A program made the translations under genes and the position numbers. From the NCBI RefSeq assembly GCF_003182255.1, contig NZ_QGTQ01000029.1, positions 17,510-81,509 on the forward strand: 64,000 nt of DNA, written 5' to 3'. The notes under the pieces are model-generated. The model did not search any database. It saw only the letters and a program-made list of their open reading frames with translations, and was not told the origin of the DNA. The stretch is from Paenibacillus cellulosilyticus. Its GTDB lineage: Bacteria > Bacillota > Bacilli > Paenibacillales > Paenibacillaceae. Shown here in pieces: positions 32,623-41,256 of this stretch (position 1 is its first letter; each line of letters opens with the position of its first letter).

Positions 32623-33819
32623 ATGCTAAGTCAATCGTTAACTGTAACCAAATCCAAATCAATCGAGGGCCGGCTGGCGGCGCTCGTACGGGAGATGAAG
32701 CCGTCGGGCATTCGCAAGTTTTTCGATCTTGCAGCAGGTCAAGAAGGGATTATTTCGCTTGGTGTCGGTGAGCCTGATTTCGTAACGCCGAAGCCGGTTC
32801 GCGATGCATGCATGATCGCTCTGGAGCAGGGAAAAACTTCGTATACGTCGAATGCAGGCATGCCAGAACTGCGCCAAGAGATTGCGAATTATGTGCAGAC
32901 CAGCTGGAATGTCAGTTATGATCCCTCAGATGAAGTCCTTGTAACGGTAGGGAGCAGCGAGGCGATTGATCTTGCGCTTCGTGCATTGATTGAACCTGAT
33001 GATGAGATTCTTATTCCAGTGCCAAGCTATATCTCATATGCGCCAATTGCTGCAATCGGACGCGGTAAGCCGGTTGAAGTGCAGACGAATGCATCGAACC
33101 ATTTCAAACTTACGGCGGAAGCACTGCGCAGTGCAATTACACCGAAATCGAAGGTTCTGATTGTATCGTATCCGAACAATCCGACTGGCAGCATCATGAG
33201 CTATGAGGATTGGCTCCCGATTGCGCAAGTGGCAGAGGAGCATGACCTCATCGTATTATCGGACGAAATTTATGCAGAACTGACTTATGGTACGAAGCAT
33301 GTAAGCCTTGCGTCTGTTCCAGGCATGAAGGAACGGACGCTGCTTATTAACGGCTTCTCCAAGGCTTTCGCAATGACAGGCTGGCGCGTTGGATATGCTT
33401 GCGGACCGCAGCCGCTCGTTGCTGCCATGCTGAAAATTCATCAATACACGATGATGTGCGCACCAATTCTCGGTCAAATCGCAGGCCTAGCATCACTGCG
33501 GATTGGTCTCTCGGAGAAGGACCGGATGGTGGAAAGCTATAACGTTCGCCGCCAAGCCATCGTTGATGGCTTCCGTCGTATCGGCCTTCCATGCCATGTT
33601 CCGTTCGGTTCGTTTTATGCGTTCCCGTCTATCGCTGGAACAGGGCTGACATCCGAGCAGTTCGCTGAGCGGCTGCTCCTCGAGCAGAAGGTTGTAACCG
33701 TGCCTGGCAATGTGTTCGGTCAAGGTGGAGAAGGCTTCATTCGTTGCTCTTATGCGACCTCGCTGCCGATGATCGAAGAAGCGCTGGTACGGATCGAGAA
33801 GTTTCTACAATCGTTGTAG
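32623..33819 (+). CDS. alaT: Class I/II aminotransferase, probable alanine transaminase
   Basis: A 398-aa fold-type I PLP enzyme. It shows GVGEPDFVTP (substrate carboxylate region), SYPNNPTGS (PLP Asn), SDEIYAELTYG (PLP Asp/Tyr), the Schiff-base Lys ~247 in NGFSKAFAMTGWRVGY, and the C-terminal Arg in GFIRCSYA. It is closest to the PatA/YugH group; B. subtilis YugH has been shown to be the alanine transaminase AlaT. The T-box with an apparent Ala specifier upstream supports synthesis of alanine from pyruvate. ATG 32623 follows GAGGAG by 10 nt. The next gene starts 16 bp after its stop. Confidence 0.85.
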   Translation: MLSQSLTVTKSKSIEGRLAALVREMKPSGIRKFFDLAAGQEGIISLGVGEPDFVTPKPVRDACMIALEQGKTSYTSNAGMPELRQEIANYVQTSWNVSYDPSDEVLVTVGSSEAIDLALRALIEPDDEILIPVPSYISYAPIAAIGRGKPVEVQTNASNHFKLTAEALRSAITPKSKVLIVSYPNNPTGSIMSYEDWLPIAQVAEEHDLIVLSDEIYAELTYGTKHVSLASVPGMKERTLLINGFSKAFAMTGWRVGYACGPQPLVAAMLKIHQYTMMCAPILGQIAGLASLRIGLSEKDRMVESYNVRRQAIVDGFRRIGLPCHVPFGSFYAFPSIAGTGLTSEQFAERLLLEQKVVTVPGNVFGQGGEGFIRCSYATSLPMIEEALVRIEKFLQSL

Positions 33820-33835
33820 TCAAGGAGGAATGCGA

Positions 33836-34384
33836 GTGGCGCAGAACAATATCCAAGTACCGTTCGGATACGAGCCACCAATCGATTCACGCAAAGGTAT
33901 ATTGGTCTATTACGACACGTTCGAGCATGTATCGGATGAGGAGCTTGATCAGGTGGTTGAGTTGATGAAGGGCATGTCGTTCAAGAAGCTCGTACTCTAC
34001 CCACTGCATGAATCGACGGCCAAGCGGATGTCGAAGGAGCCGGTGCGGCCATATTACAAAAGGTTGGATTTCCTTCATGACTGGCGCCGATCAATCGATG
34101 CGGCAGATGTTGCGATCGAAGGTCTTGAAGGCAAGCGCAAGAAGTACACGCCAATCGATAGCGCGCTTCGTCATCTGACGGAAACCTACGGCAAACCATT
34201 ATTCTTGCTCCTTTCGCCGGAGACGGCCAGCTTGTTCGCCGGCTACGAGTCGTTCGAACCGTGGATTACCCGAATCCGGCTGCTGCTTACGTCAGGACCT
34301 TCGTCCAGTCAAATGCATCCAATGCTCGTCAAATACGCGCATCGTTGGAATGTCGTTGGTGAACCGGTAGGAGAGACCGATTAA
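33836..34384 (+). CDS. Conserved hypothetical protein downstream of alaT
   Basis: A 182-aa soluble protein, not recognised. Features are YDTFEHVSDEELDQVVELMKGMSFKKLVLYPLHESTAKRM, RPYYKRLDFLHDWRRS and LFLLLSPETASLFAGYESFEPWI, alternating strands and helices as in a Rossmann-like fold. GTG 33836 (8 nt after AGGAGG) is preferred over ATG 33830, which almost abuts the SD. It follows alaT closely and so is probably under the same T-box control. Confidence 0.7.
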   Translation: MAQNNIQVPFGYEPPIDSRKGILVYYDTFEHVSDEELDQVVELMKGMSFKKLVLYPLHESTAKRMSKEPVRPYYKRLDFLHDWRRSIDAADVAIEGLEGKRKKYTPIDSALRHLTETYGKPLFLLLSPETASLFAGYESFEPWITRIRLLLTSGPSSSQMHPMLVKYAHRWNVVGEPVGETD

Positions 34385-34435
34385 TGATACGTAAGATAGC
34401 TCATGTTTCAAATAACAGCGGGGAATTCTAACGAC

Positions 34436-35662
34436 ATGAACAATTCGATCTTATTTAAAACAGGCGCAAGCCGCGATCGGCATCAACGCAAGCTGCTGCT
34501 CAGTGCAGGGCTAAGCTGGCTGTTCGATGCAATAGACGTCGGCATGCTGTCATTCATTGTCGCTGCGCTAAGCGTAGAATGGGGACTTGGCGCTCATCAA
34601 ATCGGTCTGCTCACCGCTACGAATTCCATTGGAATGGCAGTAGGGGCGGCAACGGCGGGCATCTTAGCAGATCGTTATGGCAGACGGACCATTTTGCTCT
34701 GGACGCTCGTCATTTTCTCCGTTGCAAGCGGCCTATCTGCCCTTGCTGGCAGCTTCGTAGTGCTGCTGATCCTGCGTTTCGCGGCTGGTTTCGGACTTGG
34801 CGGTGAACTTCCGGTTGCGTCGACGCTTGTCTCGGAATCAGTACCTGCGGAATCACGGGGCAAGGCGGTCGTGCTGCTGGAGAGCTTCTGGGCAGGTGGT
34901 TGGATCTTATCGGCATTGATCGCTTACTTCGTCATTCCAGATTATGGTTGGCGTATCGGCTTCGCCATCGGCCTAGTTCCGGTACTGTATGCCCTTTACT
35001 TGCGCCAAGCGATTCAGGACCCAGCCCGTTTCACGACGCGTCGCGATGAGTCACTGTCGTACGGCAGCCGGATTGCTTCGATCTGGAGGAGCTCGCATCG
35101 TCGTTCGACGATCATGTTGTGGGTGTTATGGTTCACGGTCGTCCTGTCGTACTATGGCATGTTCTTATGGCTGCCGACGGTAATGGTAATGAAAGGATTC
35201 AGCCTTGTTCGCAGCTTCGAGTATGTGCTCATCATGACGCTGGCACAGCTGCCTGGTTATTTCACAGCTGCATATTTGATCGAACGAGCAGGCCGTAAGT
35301 TCGTGCTCATTACGTATCTCATTCTGACAGCGGTCTGCGCTATCGTATTTGGCAGTGCAACCTCGACTGGGGTACTTATTGCAGCAGGTATTGGCCTATC
35401 GTTCTTCAATCTTGGTGCGTGGGGAGCGATGTATGCTTATACGCCAGAACTGTATCCGACGCCAATCCGATCGACAGGGGTTGGTCTTGCAGCATCCTTT
35501 GGTCGTGTTGGCGGTGTCATTGGACCTTATCTCGTCGGTGCACTGGTTGAACGGAGCACACCGATCTCAGCGATTTTCTCCATCTTCTTCGTTACGATCC
35601 TAATTGGAGCCGCAGCTGTGCTGCTTCTTGGCAAAGAGACGAAGGGCATAGAGGTCGAGTAA
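34436..35662 (+). CDS. MFS permease, aromatic-acid/niacin-like group
   Basis: A 408-aa 12-helix transporter. It has AGLSWLFDAIDVGMLSFIVAALSVEWGL (helix 1), motif A LADRYGRRT between helices 2 and 3, GFGLGGELPVASTLVSESVPAESRG in helix 4/5, and YTPELYPTPIRSTGVGLAASFGRVGG, the sugar-porter-like motif of helix 10-11. The opening and motif pattern resemble B. subtilis NaiP (YceI), a niacin permease, and related aromatic-acid carriers; the substrate here is inference. ATG 34436 has GGGGA 11 nt upstream; ATG 34403 is an alternative start. It lies in the same direction and close behind alaT and the hypothetical gene. Confidence 0.8.
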   Translation: MNNSILFKTGASRDRHQRKLLLSAGLSWLFDAIDVGMLSFIVAALSVEWGLGAHQIGLLTATNSIGMAVGAATAGILADRYGRRTILLWTLVIFSVASGLSALAGSFVVLLILRFAAGFGLGGELPVASTLVSESVPAESRGKAVVLLESFWAGGWILSALIAYFVIPDYGWRIGFAIGLVPVLYALYLRQAIQDPARFTTRRDESLSYGSRIASIWRSSHRRSTIMLWVLWFTVVLSYYGMFLWLPTVMVMKGFSLVRSFEYVLIMTLAQLPGYFTAAYLIERAGRKFVLITYLILTAVCAIVFGSATSTGVLIAAGIGLSFFNLGAWGAMYAYTPELYPTPIRSTGVGLAASFGRVGGVIGPYLVGALVERSTPISAIFSIFFVTILIGAAAVLLLGKETKGIEVE

Positions 35663-35725
35663 TTGGACATCCTAAATCTCGCTGAGCGGCATTTAAACTC
35701 GATGACGATGGAGGCAGCGAAGACA

Positions 35726-35869
35726 ATGGGCCGTAAACAAAAGAATTTCAACGGACAGCAGCAGGCTTTCGAGGCTGTGAGTCAACAAGCTGAGGATAAT
35801 CAAGCCGCAGCGACTGAAACGAACAGGAACCAGAAAGGCCAAATTCCGAACAAACCTTCAACTGGTTAA
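35726..35869 (+). CDS. Small Gln/Asn-rich basic protein
   Basis: 47 aa (MGRKQKNFNGQQQAFEAVSQ...). It is Gln, Asn and Ala rich and probably disordered. The start at 35726 was chosen because GGAGG lies 11 nt upstream; an upstream in-frame TTG (35663) directly after the permease stop would add 21 residues. The short length and biased composition resemble small acid-soluble or spore-associated peptides, but nothing proves this. A terminator follows. Confidence 0.45.
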   Translation: MGRKQKNFNGQQQAFEAVSQQAEDNQAAATETNRNQKGQIPNKPSTG

Positions 35870-35886
35870 TGATTGCTGAGGAAAGC

Positions 35887-35922
35887 AAGGCTGCACAGGC
35901 GATTCGCCCATGCAGCCTTTTT
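35887..35922 (+). terminator. Terminator after the small Gln-rich gene
   Basis: AAGGCTGCA / TGCAGCCTT with inner GGCG/CGCC pairing, then TTTTT. Confidence 0.85.
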
Positions 35923-36000
35923 CTATACCGCATGGACACGATGTGCGTACGGCGGTACAATCATCCCATGTCAGGTTATAGCAAGGAGAATTGGGAACGG

Positions 36001-36558
36001 ATGAAAAGTTTACTTGTTACCGGATATCGAGCGCATGAACTCGGCATCTACGATCAGAAGCATAAAGGCATTCCGTACATACGTAAGGCGCTCGAGTCGC
36101 GGCTTATCCCACTTATCGAGGAAGGGCTTGAGTGGATTGTCACGCCCGGTCAATACGGTGTTGACTTATGGGCCTGTGAGGTTGCCATTGAACTGAAGCG
36201 GACATATCCGCAGCTTAAGCTATCCATTCTTGCCGCATACACGAACCCGGAAGAGAAGTGGAAAGAGGAGAAACAGGACTATTACCGAGGCATTTTGCAC
36301 CATGTCGATTATTACGCCTTCGTCAGCAAACAGCCTTATCAAGGGGTCTGGCAGTTAACTGCTCGCGATGAGCTGCTTCTGCGGCGTACGGACGGGATTC
36401 TGCTGTTATACGATGAGGATGCGGGAGAAGCAAGCCCAAAGTATATGAAGCAGAAGGCGCTGAAGCGGCATGAAGAGGACGGATATCCGATCATAACCAT
36501 TACTGCGGAAGATATACAAACAATGGCGGATGAGGAGCAGCGAGACATGGAGTATTAA
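36001..36558 (+). CDS. ypsA: YpsA-family SLOG-domain protein (DUF1273)
   Basis: 185 aa. VTGYRAHELGIYDQKHKGIPYIRKALESRLIPLIEEGLEWIVTPGQYGVDLWACEVAIEL followed by RTDGILLLYDEDAGEASPKYM matches YpsA, a SLOG/Rossmann protein. In B. subtilis it influences FtsZ behaviour and is thought to sense a nucleotide-like ligand. ATG 36001 has AAGGAGAA 11 nt upstream and gives the family's normal N-terminus (MKSLLVTGY); in-frame extension upstream runs into the preceding terminator and is not credible. Confidence 0.85.
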   Translation: MKSLLVTGYRAHELGIYDQKHKGIPYIRKALESRLIPLIEEGLEWIVTPGQYGVDLWACEVAIELKRTYPQLKLSILAAYTNPEEKWKEEKQDYYRGILHHVDYYAFVSKQPYQGVWQLTARDELLLRRTDGILLLYDEDAGEASPKYMKQKALKRHEEDGYPIITITAEDIQTMADEEQRDMEY

Positions 36559-36574
36559 ATGGGGAGGAAGAAGC

Positions 36575-37105
36575 ATGGGGGAGTATGTTAGGTTAGTTAA
36601 ACCAACGGCGGAGCTTCGATATGAGTACTTGGATTTCTATCAGGATTGGGTCGATAGCGGTGAAGATATGGTTCCCTGGGTAATCAGCAAGGATCCGTCG
36701 GACTTTGAAGCAATGGTACAATCTCTATTCGATAACGAGAAGGGCGAGAATCTGCCGGCCAACAGAGTTCCGGATTCCACCTATTGGCTGGTAACGGATC
36801 AGAATAAAGTGGTTGGTGCAGTCAACATAAGACATAGGTTGTCGGAGAAGCTTCTCAATTGTGGTGGTCATATCGGATATGGTATTCGTCCCTCTGAACG
36901 GAGACGAGGTTATGCGACGCAGCTGCTAGCACTGGCACTAGAGAAGACGAAAGCATTAGGCATCGAAAACGTGCTCGTGGTTTGTGACGACTGTAACGAA
37001 GCTTCGGCAAGAACCATTATTCGCAACGGCGGGCTGCAGGATGTTAGTTTTACAGAAGAAGATGGAAACGTTGTGAAAAGGTTCTGGATTAGGCATCACT
37101 TATGA
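36575..37105 (+). CDS. GNAT-family N-acetyltransferase
   Basis: A 176-aa acetyltransferase. The acetyl-CoA loop is GYGIRPSERRRGYATQLLALAL (R-R-x-G-Y-A), followed by VLVVCDDCNEASARTIIRNGG. N-terminal LRYEYLDFYQDWVDSGEDMVPW is typical of a common Bacillota GNAT subgroup. The acceptor is unknown. ATG 36575 has GGGAGGAAG upstream, 16 bp after ypsA. The promoter of the next gene starts at its stop codon. Confidence 0.85.
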   Translation: MGEYVRLVKPTAELRYEYLDFYQDWVDSGEDMVPWVISKDPSDFEAMVQSLFDNEKGENLPANRVPDSTYWLVTDQNKVVGAVNIRHRLSEKLLNCGGHIGYGIRPSERRRGYATQLLALALEKTKALGIENVLVVCDDCNEASARTIIRNGGLQDVSFTEEDGNVVKRFWIRHHL

Positions 37106-37135
37106 TTGACAGGCTTGGCGCAAATCTGTTATCTT
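37106..37135 (+). promoter_or_regulatory. Promoter of the IMP dehydrogenase gene
   Basis: TTGACA (37106-37111) immediately after the GNAT stop codon, 18-bp spacer, TATCTT (37130-37135). A second TATAAT lies at 37145-37150 without a clear -35. No purine riboswitch or PurR box is visible. Confidence 0.55.
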
Positions 37136-37170
37136 GTTTTAAATTATAATACGACGAGGAGTTGAGAGCA

Positions 37171-38670
37171 TTGGCACACTATTATATGGAACCATCCCGC
37201 ACATTCAGCGAGTTTCTGCTCATCCCGAACCTAACGAGCAAAACTTGTACACCGGACAATGTGTCGCTGAAAACACCAGTTTCGAAATTCAAGAAGGGCG
37301 AGCAGCCTGACATTGTGATGAATATACCGTTCACATCAGCGGTTATGCAGTCTGTCTCCGACCACAATATGGCGACTGCTCTCGCGAGATGCGGCGGTAT
37401 TTCTTTTATTTTCGGTTCGCAGTCCATTGAGGATCAAGCGGCAATGGTTCGTAAGGTTAAAGAATACAAGGCGGGCTTCGTTGTGAGCCGCTCCAACCTG
37501 AAGCCGGAACAGACGCTTCGCGATGTGCTTCGCTTGAAGGAAGAGAATGGCCACTCGACGGTTGCTATTACAGCGGACGGAACGTCGAGCGGTAAACTGC
37601 TGGGTATCGTAACGAGCCGTGACTATCGGGTGAGCCGTGATTCGCTGGATAAGCCAATCGGTGAATTCATGACGCCGTTCTCGTCGTTGATCTATGGTCA
37701 ATCCGGAATGACGCTGCCTGAGGCTAACAACCTGATTTGGGACAAGAAGCTTAACTGCTTGCCGATTGTGGACGAGAACCAGAATTTGCAGCATCTCGTC
37801 TTCCGTAAAGACTATGATGCGGACAAAGAAAATCCGCTTGGCTTGCTCGATGCGAACAAGCGTTACATCGTAGGTGCCGGTATCAATACGAAGGACTTTA
37901 TGGAACGTGTTCCCGCGCTCGTTGATGCAGGCGTAGATATTCTTGTTATCGACTCTTCGGACGGCTATTCGGAATGGCAGTACGATACGGTCAAATGGGT
38001 GAAAGAAAACTTCAACGTGAAGATCGGTGCGGGTAACGTGGTTGATCGCGAAGGGTTCTTGTATCTCGTTGAAGCAGGCGCAGACTTCGTGAAGGTCGGT
38101 ATCGGCGGCGGTTCGATCTGCATTACGCGTGAGCAAAAAGGCATTGGCCGCGGCCAAGCATCGTCTGTCATTGAGGTTGCAGAAGCTCGTCAGCAGTACT
38201 TCGAAGAAACTGGCATCTATGTGCCAATCTGCTCCGACGGTGGTATCGTACACGACTACCACATCACGCTTGCACTTGCGATGGGCGCAGACTTCGTCAT
38301 GATGGGCCGTTACTTCGCACGCTTCGATGAGAGCCCAACGAAGAAGCTGAAAGTCGGCAACAACTTCGTGAAAGAGTTCTGGGGCGAAGGCTCGAACCGC
38401 GCTCGCAACTGGCAGCGTTATGATACAGGCGGCAAGCAATCCCTCGTCTTCGAGGAAGGGGTAGACTCATACGTACCGTATGCAGGTACATTGAAAGAAA
38501 ACCTCGACAAGACGATTAGCAAAATTAAATCGACAATGTGCAACTGCGGTTCGCTCTCGATCGAGCAGCTTCAGGAGACAGCTCGTATTACGCTGGTATC
38601 GGCGACGAGCCTTGTAGAAGGCGGCGCGCATGACGTTATGCTGAAGGACAGCACGATGTCCGGCGAATAA
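37171..38670 (+). CDS. Atypical IMP dehydrogenase (GuaB paralog)
   Basis: A 499-aa TIM-barrel enzyme with two CBS-type segments (about residues 90-230: [45 protein letters not shown]). It converts IMP to XMP with NAD+. The catalytic Cys loop is [20 protein letters not shown], where ordinary bacterial enzymes have [40 protein letters not shown] and the flap Arg-Tyr (WQRYDTGGK) are present. This clade differs clearly from the canonical GuaB and may be a second copy. TTG 37171 was chosen (GAGGAG 9 nt upstream); TTG 37162 abuts the SD. Confidence 0.85.
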   Translation: MAHYYMEPSRTFSEFLLIPNLTSKTCTPDNVSLKTPVSKFKKGEQPDIVMNIPFTSAVMQSVSDHNMATALARCGGISFIFGSQSIEDQAAMVRKVKEYKAGFVVSRSNLKPEQTLRDVLRLKEENGHSTVAITADGTSSGKLLGIVTSRDYRVSRDSLDKPIGEFMTPFSSLIYGQSGMTLPEANNLIWDKKLNCLPIVDENQNLQHLVFRKDYDADKENPLGLLDANKRYIVGAGINTKDFMERVPALVDAGVDILVIDSSDGYSEWQYDTVKWVKENFNVKIGAGNVVDREGFLYLVEAGADFVKVGIGGGSICITREQKGIGRGQASSVIEVAEARQQYFEETGIYVPICSDGGIVHDYHITLALAMGADFVMMGRYFARFDESPTKKLKVGNNFVKEFWGEGSNRARNWQRYDTGGKQSLVFEEGVDSYVPYAGTLKENLDKTISKIKSTMCNCGSLSIEQLQETARITLVSATSLVEGGAHDVMLKDSTMSGE

Positions 38671-38679
38671 GAATAATAG

Positions 38680-38720
38680 AAGCTCGGTTCTCTTCTCGAA
38701 GAAGGATCGAGCTTTTTTTT
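38680..38720 (+). terminator. Terminator of the IMP dehydrogenase gene
   Basis: AAGCTCG / CGAGCTT outer stem with inner TTCTTC/GAAGGA-type pairing, followed by eight T. Confidence 0.85.
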
Positions 38721-38770
38721 CGTATAGTTTTGCTCCTTTTGCTCATTCTATGGGTAGGGAGGGATTACAA

Positions 38771-39004
38771 ATGAACCAAAACATGGAGCAAGTCGTAGCC
38801 GTACGTAAAAACGGAGATGGCGATATCGTTGACTTGAAGCTGTCGTCGGGTCGTGTTGTTGATTATAAGACCGCCCAAGCTATGGTGAAAAATAACGAGA
38901 TCGAACATCTGAATGTATTCCGTGGGCGTGACGGCGATGAGCATCTCCGCTCTGATGCCGATGGTCGAACCGACAATAACTTAGACAATTTACCTACGTT
39001 TTAG
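38771..39004 (+). CDS. DUF3892 small protein
   Basis: 77 aa, of which VVAVRKNGDGDIVDLKLSSGRVVDYKTAQAMVKNNEIEHLNVFRGRDGDEHLRSDADG forms a complete DUF3892 domain, a common small Bacillota family of unknown function. ATG 38771 follows GGGAGGGAT by 4-5 nt. It sits alone between two terminators. Confidence 0.85.
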   Translation: MNQNMEQVVAVRKNGDGDIVDLKLSSGRVVDYKTAQAMVKNNEIEHLNVFRGRDGDEHLRSDADGRTDNNLDNLPTF

Positions 39005-39028
39005 AATTAGCTTTCTGTTAGCAAGAGT

Positions 39029-39060
39029 AACCAGGCAGATCATAACTGTCTGGTTTTTTT
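39029..39060 (+). terminator. Terminator of the DUF3892 gene
   Basis: AACCAGGCAG / CTGTCTGGTT stem (10 bp, one G-U), 7-nt loop, seven T. Confidence 0.9.
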
Positions 39061-39100
39061 GTAAAAAATTTAACGTATTTTAAGTGCTGTCCTCGTTTGT

Positions 39101-39137
39101 CCCATTCATATATTGACGTTATCAATATATGAATGGG
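39101..39137 (+). repeat. 16-bp perfect inverted repeat overlapping the SD of the L,D-transpeptidase gene
   Basis: CCCATTCATATATTGA (39101-39116), 5-nt loop, and its exact complement (39122-39137). The last GGG of the right arm is the first half of the SD GGGAGG (39135-39140). As RNA it would bury an ATG (39133) and part of the SD; as DNA it could be an operator. Confidence 0.8.
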
Positions 39138-39150
39138 AGGTTGTCTAGTT

Positions 39151-40065
39151 CTGAAATCGCATCTAAGGAAGACTGGACTCGTTACGTTAGCGTGTTTACT
39201 GGTCTGGTTGCTGTTGCCTTTTGCCAATGCGAGCGGTACTGCTGCTGCGGCTGCTGAGTCAAGCAGTGACCAGCTCATTGTCATCAATAAGAAGACGAAC
39301 AAACTCGCCTTCTTTGAAGGTGGGGAACTCATTCGCACCTTCTCCGTTGCAACCGGTCGAACGAATAAGCTCACGCCGGAAGGAACGTTCGAAATCGTCA
39401 ACAAAATCAAAAACCGTCCTTATTATAAGGATCATATCAAGGGCGGAGATCCGAAAAATCCACTGGGCGATCGGTGGATGGGGCTTGATGTGAATGGAAC
39501 TGCCGGTACCACATACGCGATCCATGGCAACAACAACAGCAAGTCGATCGGGAAGTATGTCAGCTCAGGCTGTATACGAATGAACAATGACGAGATTCAT
39601 TGGTTGTTCCCTCAGATTAAGATTGGTACGAAGGCGGTTATTACAAATTCGAAGCTTTCCATGATAGAGATAGCTGAGAATCACGGATATCCGGTGCTGC
39701 ATGATTACGATGGCAAGTTGTTGGTGAACGGCAAGGCTGTCAAATTGGATCATCCAGCTGTGATTCTAGGATCACAGGTATTCGTACCGATGAGAGAGTT
39801 GTTCGGGCTTCTTGGAGCGAAGGTCACATGGAACAACGAGAAGAAGACCGTCACTGCCGTCATTGGCGATCGAACGTTAACACATATTCCGCTAACGAAT
39901 GTGGTTAAGCTTAACGGGGAGACCGTGAAGATTACCGCTTCACGCGTTATTGCGAATTCGACGATGCTGCCGCTGCGAAACATCTCAGAGCTAACAGGCT
40001 TCAAGGTCATCTGGGATGCAGAAAAGAAGGAAATACGGGTTACGGGCGGAGCTGCAAAGAAATAG
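39151..40065 (+). CDS. L,D-transpeptidase (YkuD) with CuAO-type stalk domain
   Basis: A 304-aa secreted protein. The signal peptide is MKSHLRKTGLVTLACLLVWLLLPFANASG. The YkuD domain (~40-165) has the catalytic motif HGNNNSKSIGKYVSSGCIRMNNDEI (His, Ser-Gly-Cys-Ile-Arg). The C-terminal ~115 residues form a stalk domain (VFVPMRELFGLLGAKVTWNNEKKTVTAV). It makes 3-3 peptidoglycan cross-links, and the stalk may hold it in the wall. CTG 39151 was chosen: it lies 10 nt after GGAGG and gives a clean signal peptide, whereas ATG 39133 sits in the inverted repeat without an SD. Confidence 0.85.
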   Translation: MKSHLRKTGLVTLACLLVWLLLPFANASGTAAAAAESSSDQLIVINKKTNKLAFFEGGELIRTFSVATGRTNKLTPEGTFEIVNKIKNRPYYKDHIKGGDPKNPLGDRWMGLDVNGTAGTTYAIHGNNNSKSIGKYVSSGCIRMNNDEIHWLFPQIKIGTKAVITNSKLSMIEIAENHGYPVLHDYDGKLLVNGKAVKLDHPAVILGSQVFVPMRELFGLLGAKVTWNNEKKTVTAVIGDRTLTHIPLTNVVKLNGETVKITASRVIANSTMLPLRNISELTGFKVIWDAEKKEIRVTGGAAKK

Positions 40066-40123
40066 AATGAACTGCTGAAAAGAAGAAGCAATAATACAAT
40101 TTAATCGTGCGAATGATACAGTT

Positions 40124-40170
40124 AGTGGCAGCGTGGGACTGATGGAAAGTTCCTCGCCTGCCGCTTTTTT
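40124..40170 (+). terminator. Terminator of the L,D-transpeptidase gene
   Basis: AGTGGCAG / CTGCCGCT and GGGAC / GTTCC stem with a CG/CG step between, followed by TTTTTT. Confidence 0.8.
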
Positions 40171-40246
40171 ACATAGATAGTGTGTATAAGTATGGAACTG
40201 TAATATATGAAATGCATATCTGTGATATTCGTCACAACTTCCCTAT

Positions 40247-40275
40247 TTGGTCATCGGACAAACGTATGGTATCAT
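40247..40275 (+). promoter_or_regulatory. Possible promoter of the prenyl synthase-like gene
   Basis: TTGGTC (40247-40252), 17-bp spacer, TATCAT (40270-40275), about 55 bp before the coding region. Confidence 0.4.
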
Positions 40276-40330
40276 AATGAAAAGACGGGTATTTTACGAA
40301 GAACGCGAGTATTAGTTGGAGGGGTTTGTC

Positions 40331-41137
40331 ATCACTAACGTTGTATTGAATGATGCTATGACAATGCTGGAACAAACGAGCCGGACATTCTATATTCCGA
40401 TCAGCCGACTGGTTCCAGGCTTGAAAGAAGCCGTTACATCCGGCTACTTGTGCATGCGTGCGATAGACGAGATTGAAGATCACGAGCAGTTATCGGACGG
40501 CTTGAAGAGCAGTCTGCTCAGCGGTGTTCGCGATGCCCTTCGTACGGAACAGCCCTTTGAAGCAATTACAAAGCTGTTCGCTCCTCACCAATCTGAACTT
40601 CCTGCGGTTACGCTCCAGTTGAACGATTGGCTCCATCTGTGCCCAACTACAGCCCTGCCGATCGTCAAGCGCTACACGGAGCAAATGTCGGACCAAATGG
40701 CTGAGTGGGTACATACAGGCTGGGACATTCGTACGGAAGAGGATCTAGATCGGTATACCTACAGTGTTGCCGGCATGGTGGGTGAGATGCTGTCCGAGCT
40801 GTGGCAGTGGTACGATGGTACTGCATCGGATATGAATAAAGCAGTCGCATTCGGCAGAGGACTGCAAGCGGTTAACATTATGCGCAACCGTGACGAGGAT
40901 TTGAAGCGCGGCGTCGATTTCTTCCCGGACGGTTGGAACTTGAAGGACATGCTGCAATATACGAAGCGCAACCTGAAGCTGGCTGATGATTATATCGCAG
41001 AGCTGAAGGATGGTCCAGCAATGAGCTTCTGCAAAATTCCGCTGGCTCTCGCCCATGCAACGACAAAGCTGTTGTCGGTTGGCGGTAATAAGCTGACGCG
41101 TGCAGCAGTGCTCAAAATCGTAGGTTCGTTGAGCTAG
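40331..41137 (+). CDS. Squalene/phytoene synthase-like protein (YisP-like)
   Basis: About 268 aa, all-helical trans-isoprenyl diphosphate synthase family. The first Asp-rich motif is AIDEIEDH (D-E-I-E-D); the second is NIMRNRDEDLKRG, where the usual RDxxED has an Asn in the first Asp position. It could be a head-to-head synthase or a farnesyl-PP phosphatase like B. subtilis YisP. FYIPISRLVPGLKEAV is typical. The start is unclear: GGAGGGG (40318-40324) is followed in frame by GTC and then ATC (40331) but by no ATG/GTG/TTG at proper distance. TTG 40316 overlaps the SD, and TTG 40346 and ATG 40358 are far from it. Confidence 0.8.
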   Translation: MTNVVLNDAMTMLEQTSRTFYIPISRLVPGLKEAVTSGYLCMRAIDEIEDHEQLSDGLKSSLLSGVRDALRTEQPFEAITKLFAPHQSELPAVTLQLNDWLHLCPTTALPIVKRYTEQMSDQMAEWVHTGWDIRTEEDLDRYTYSVAGMVGEMLSELWQWYDGTASDMNKAVAFGRGLQAVNIMRNRDEDLKRGVDFFPDGWNLKDMLQYTKRNLKLADDYIAELKDGPAMSFCKIPLALAHATTKLLSVGGNKLTRAAVLKIVGSLS

Positions 41138-41256
41138 AGCAGGAAGAAGCATGGCATGGAATGGACAAATTGTGAAAAAACGCATTTGAGAACGATGCGG
41201 ACTCACGATACGATTAGATTAGAAACCTATTCTTCATGGGACGGGAGCTGCAAGCG

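Noticed and set aside
35869..36000. N-terminal extension of ypsA to 35869
   Set aside because: The extension translates the preceding terminator hairpin; ATG 36001 has an SD and the conserved N-terminus.
37336..38439. A 367-codon open frame antisense to the IMP dehydrogenase gene
   Set aside because: It is long but only because of the third-position bias of the real gene. The translation has no recognisable domain and no ribosome site.
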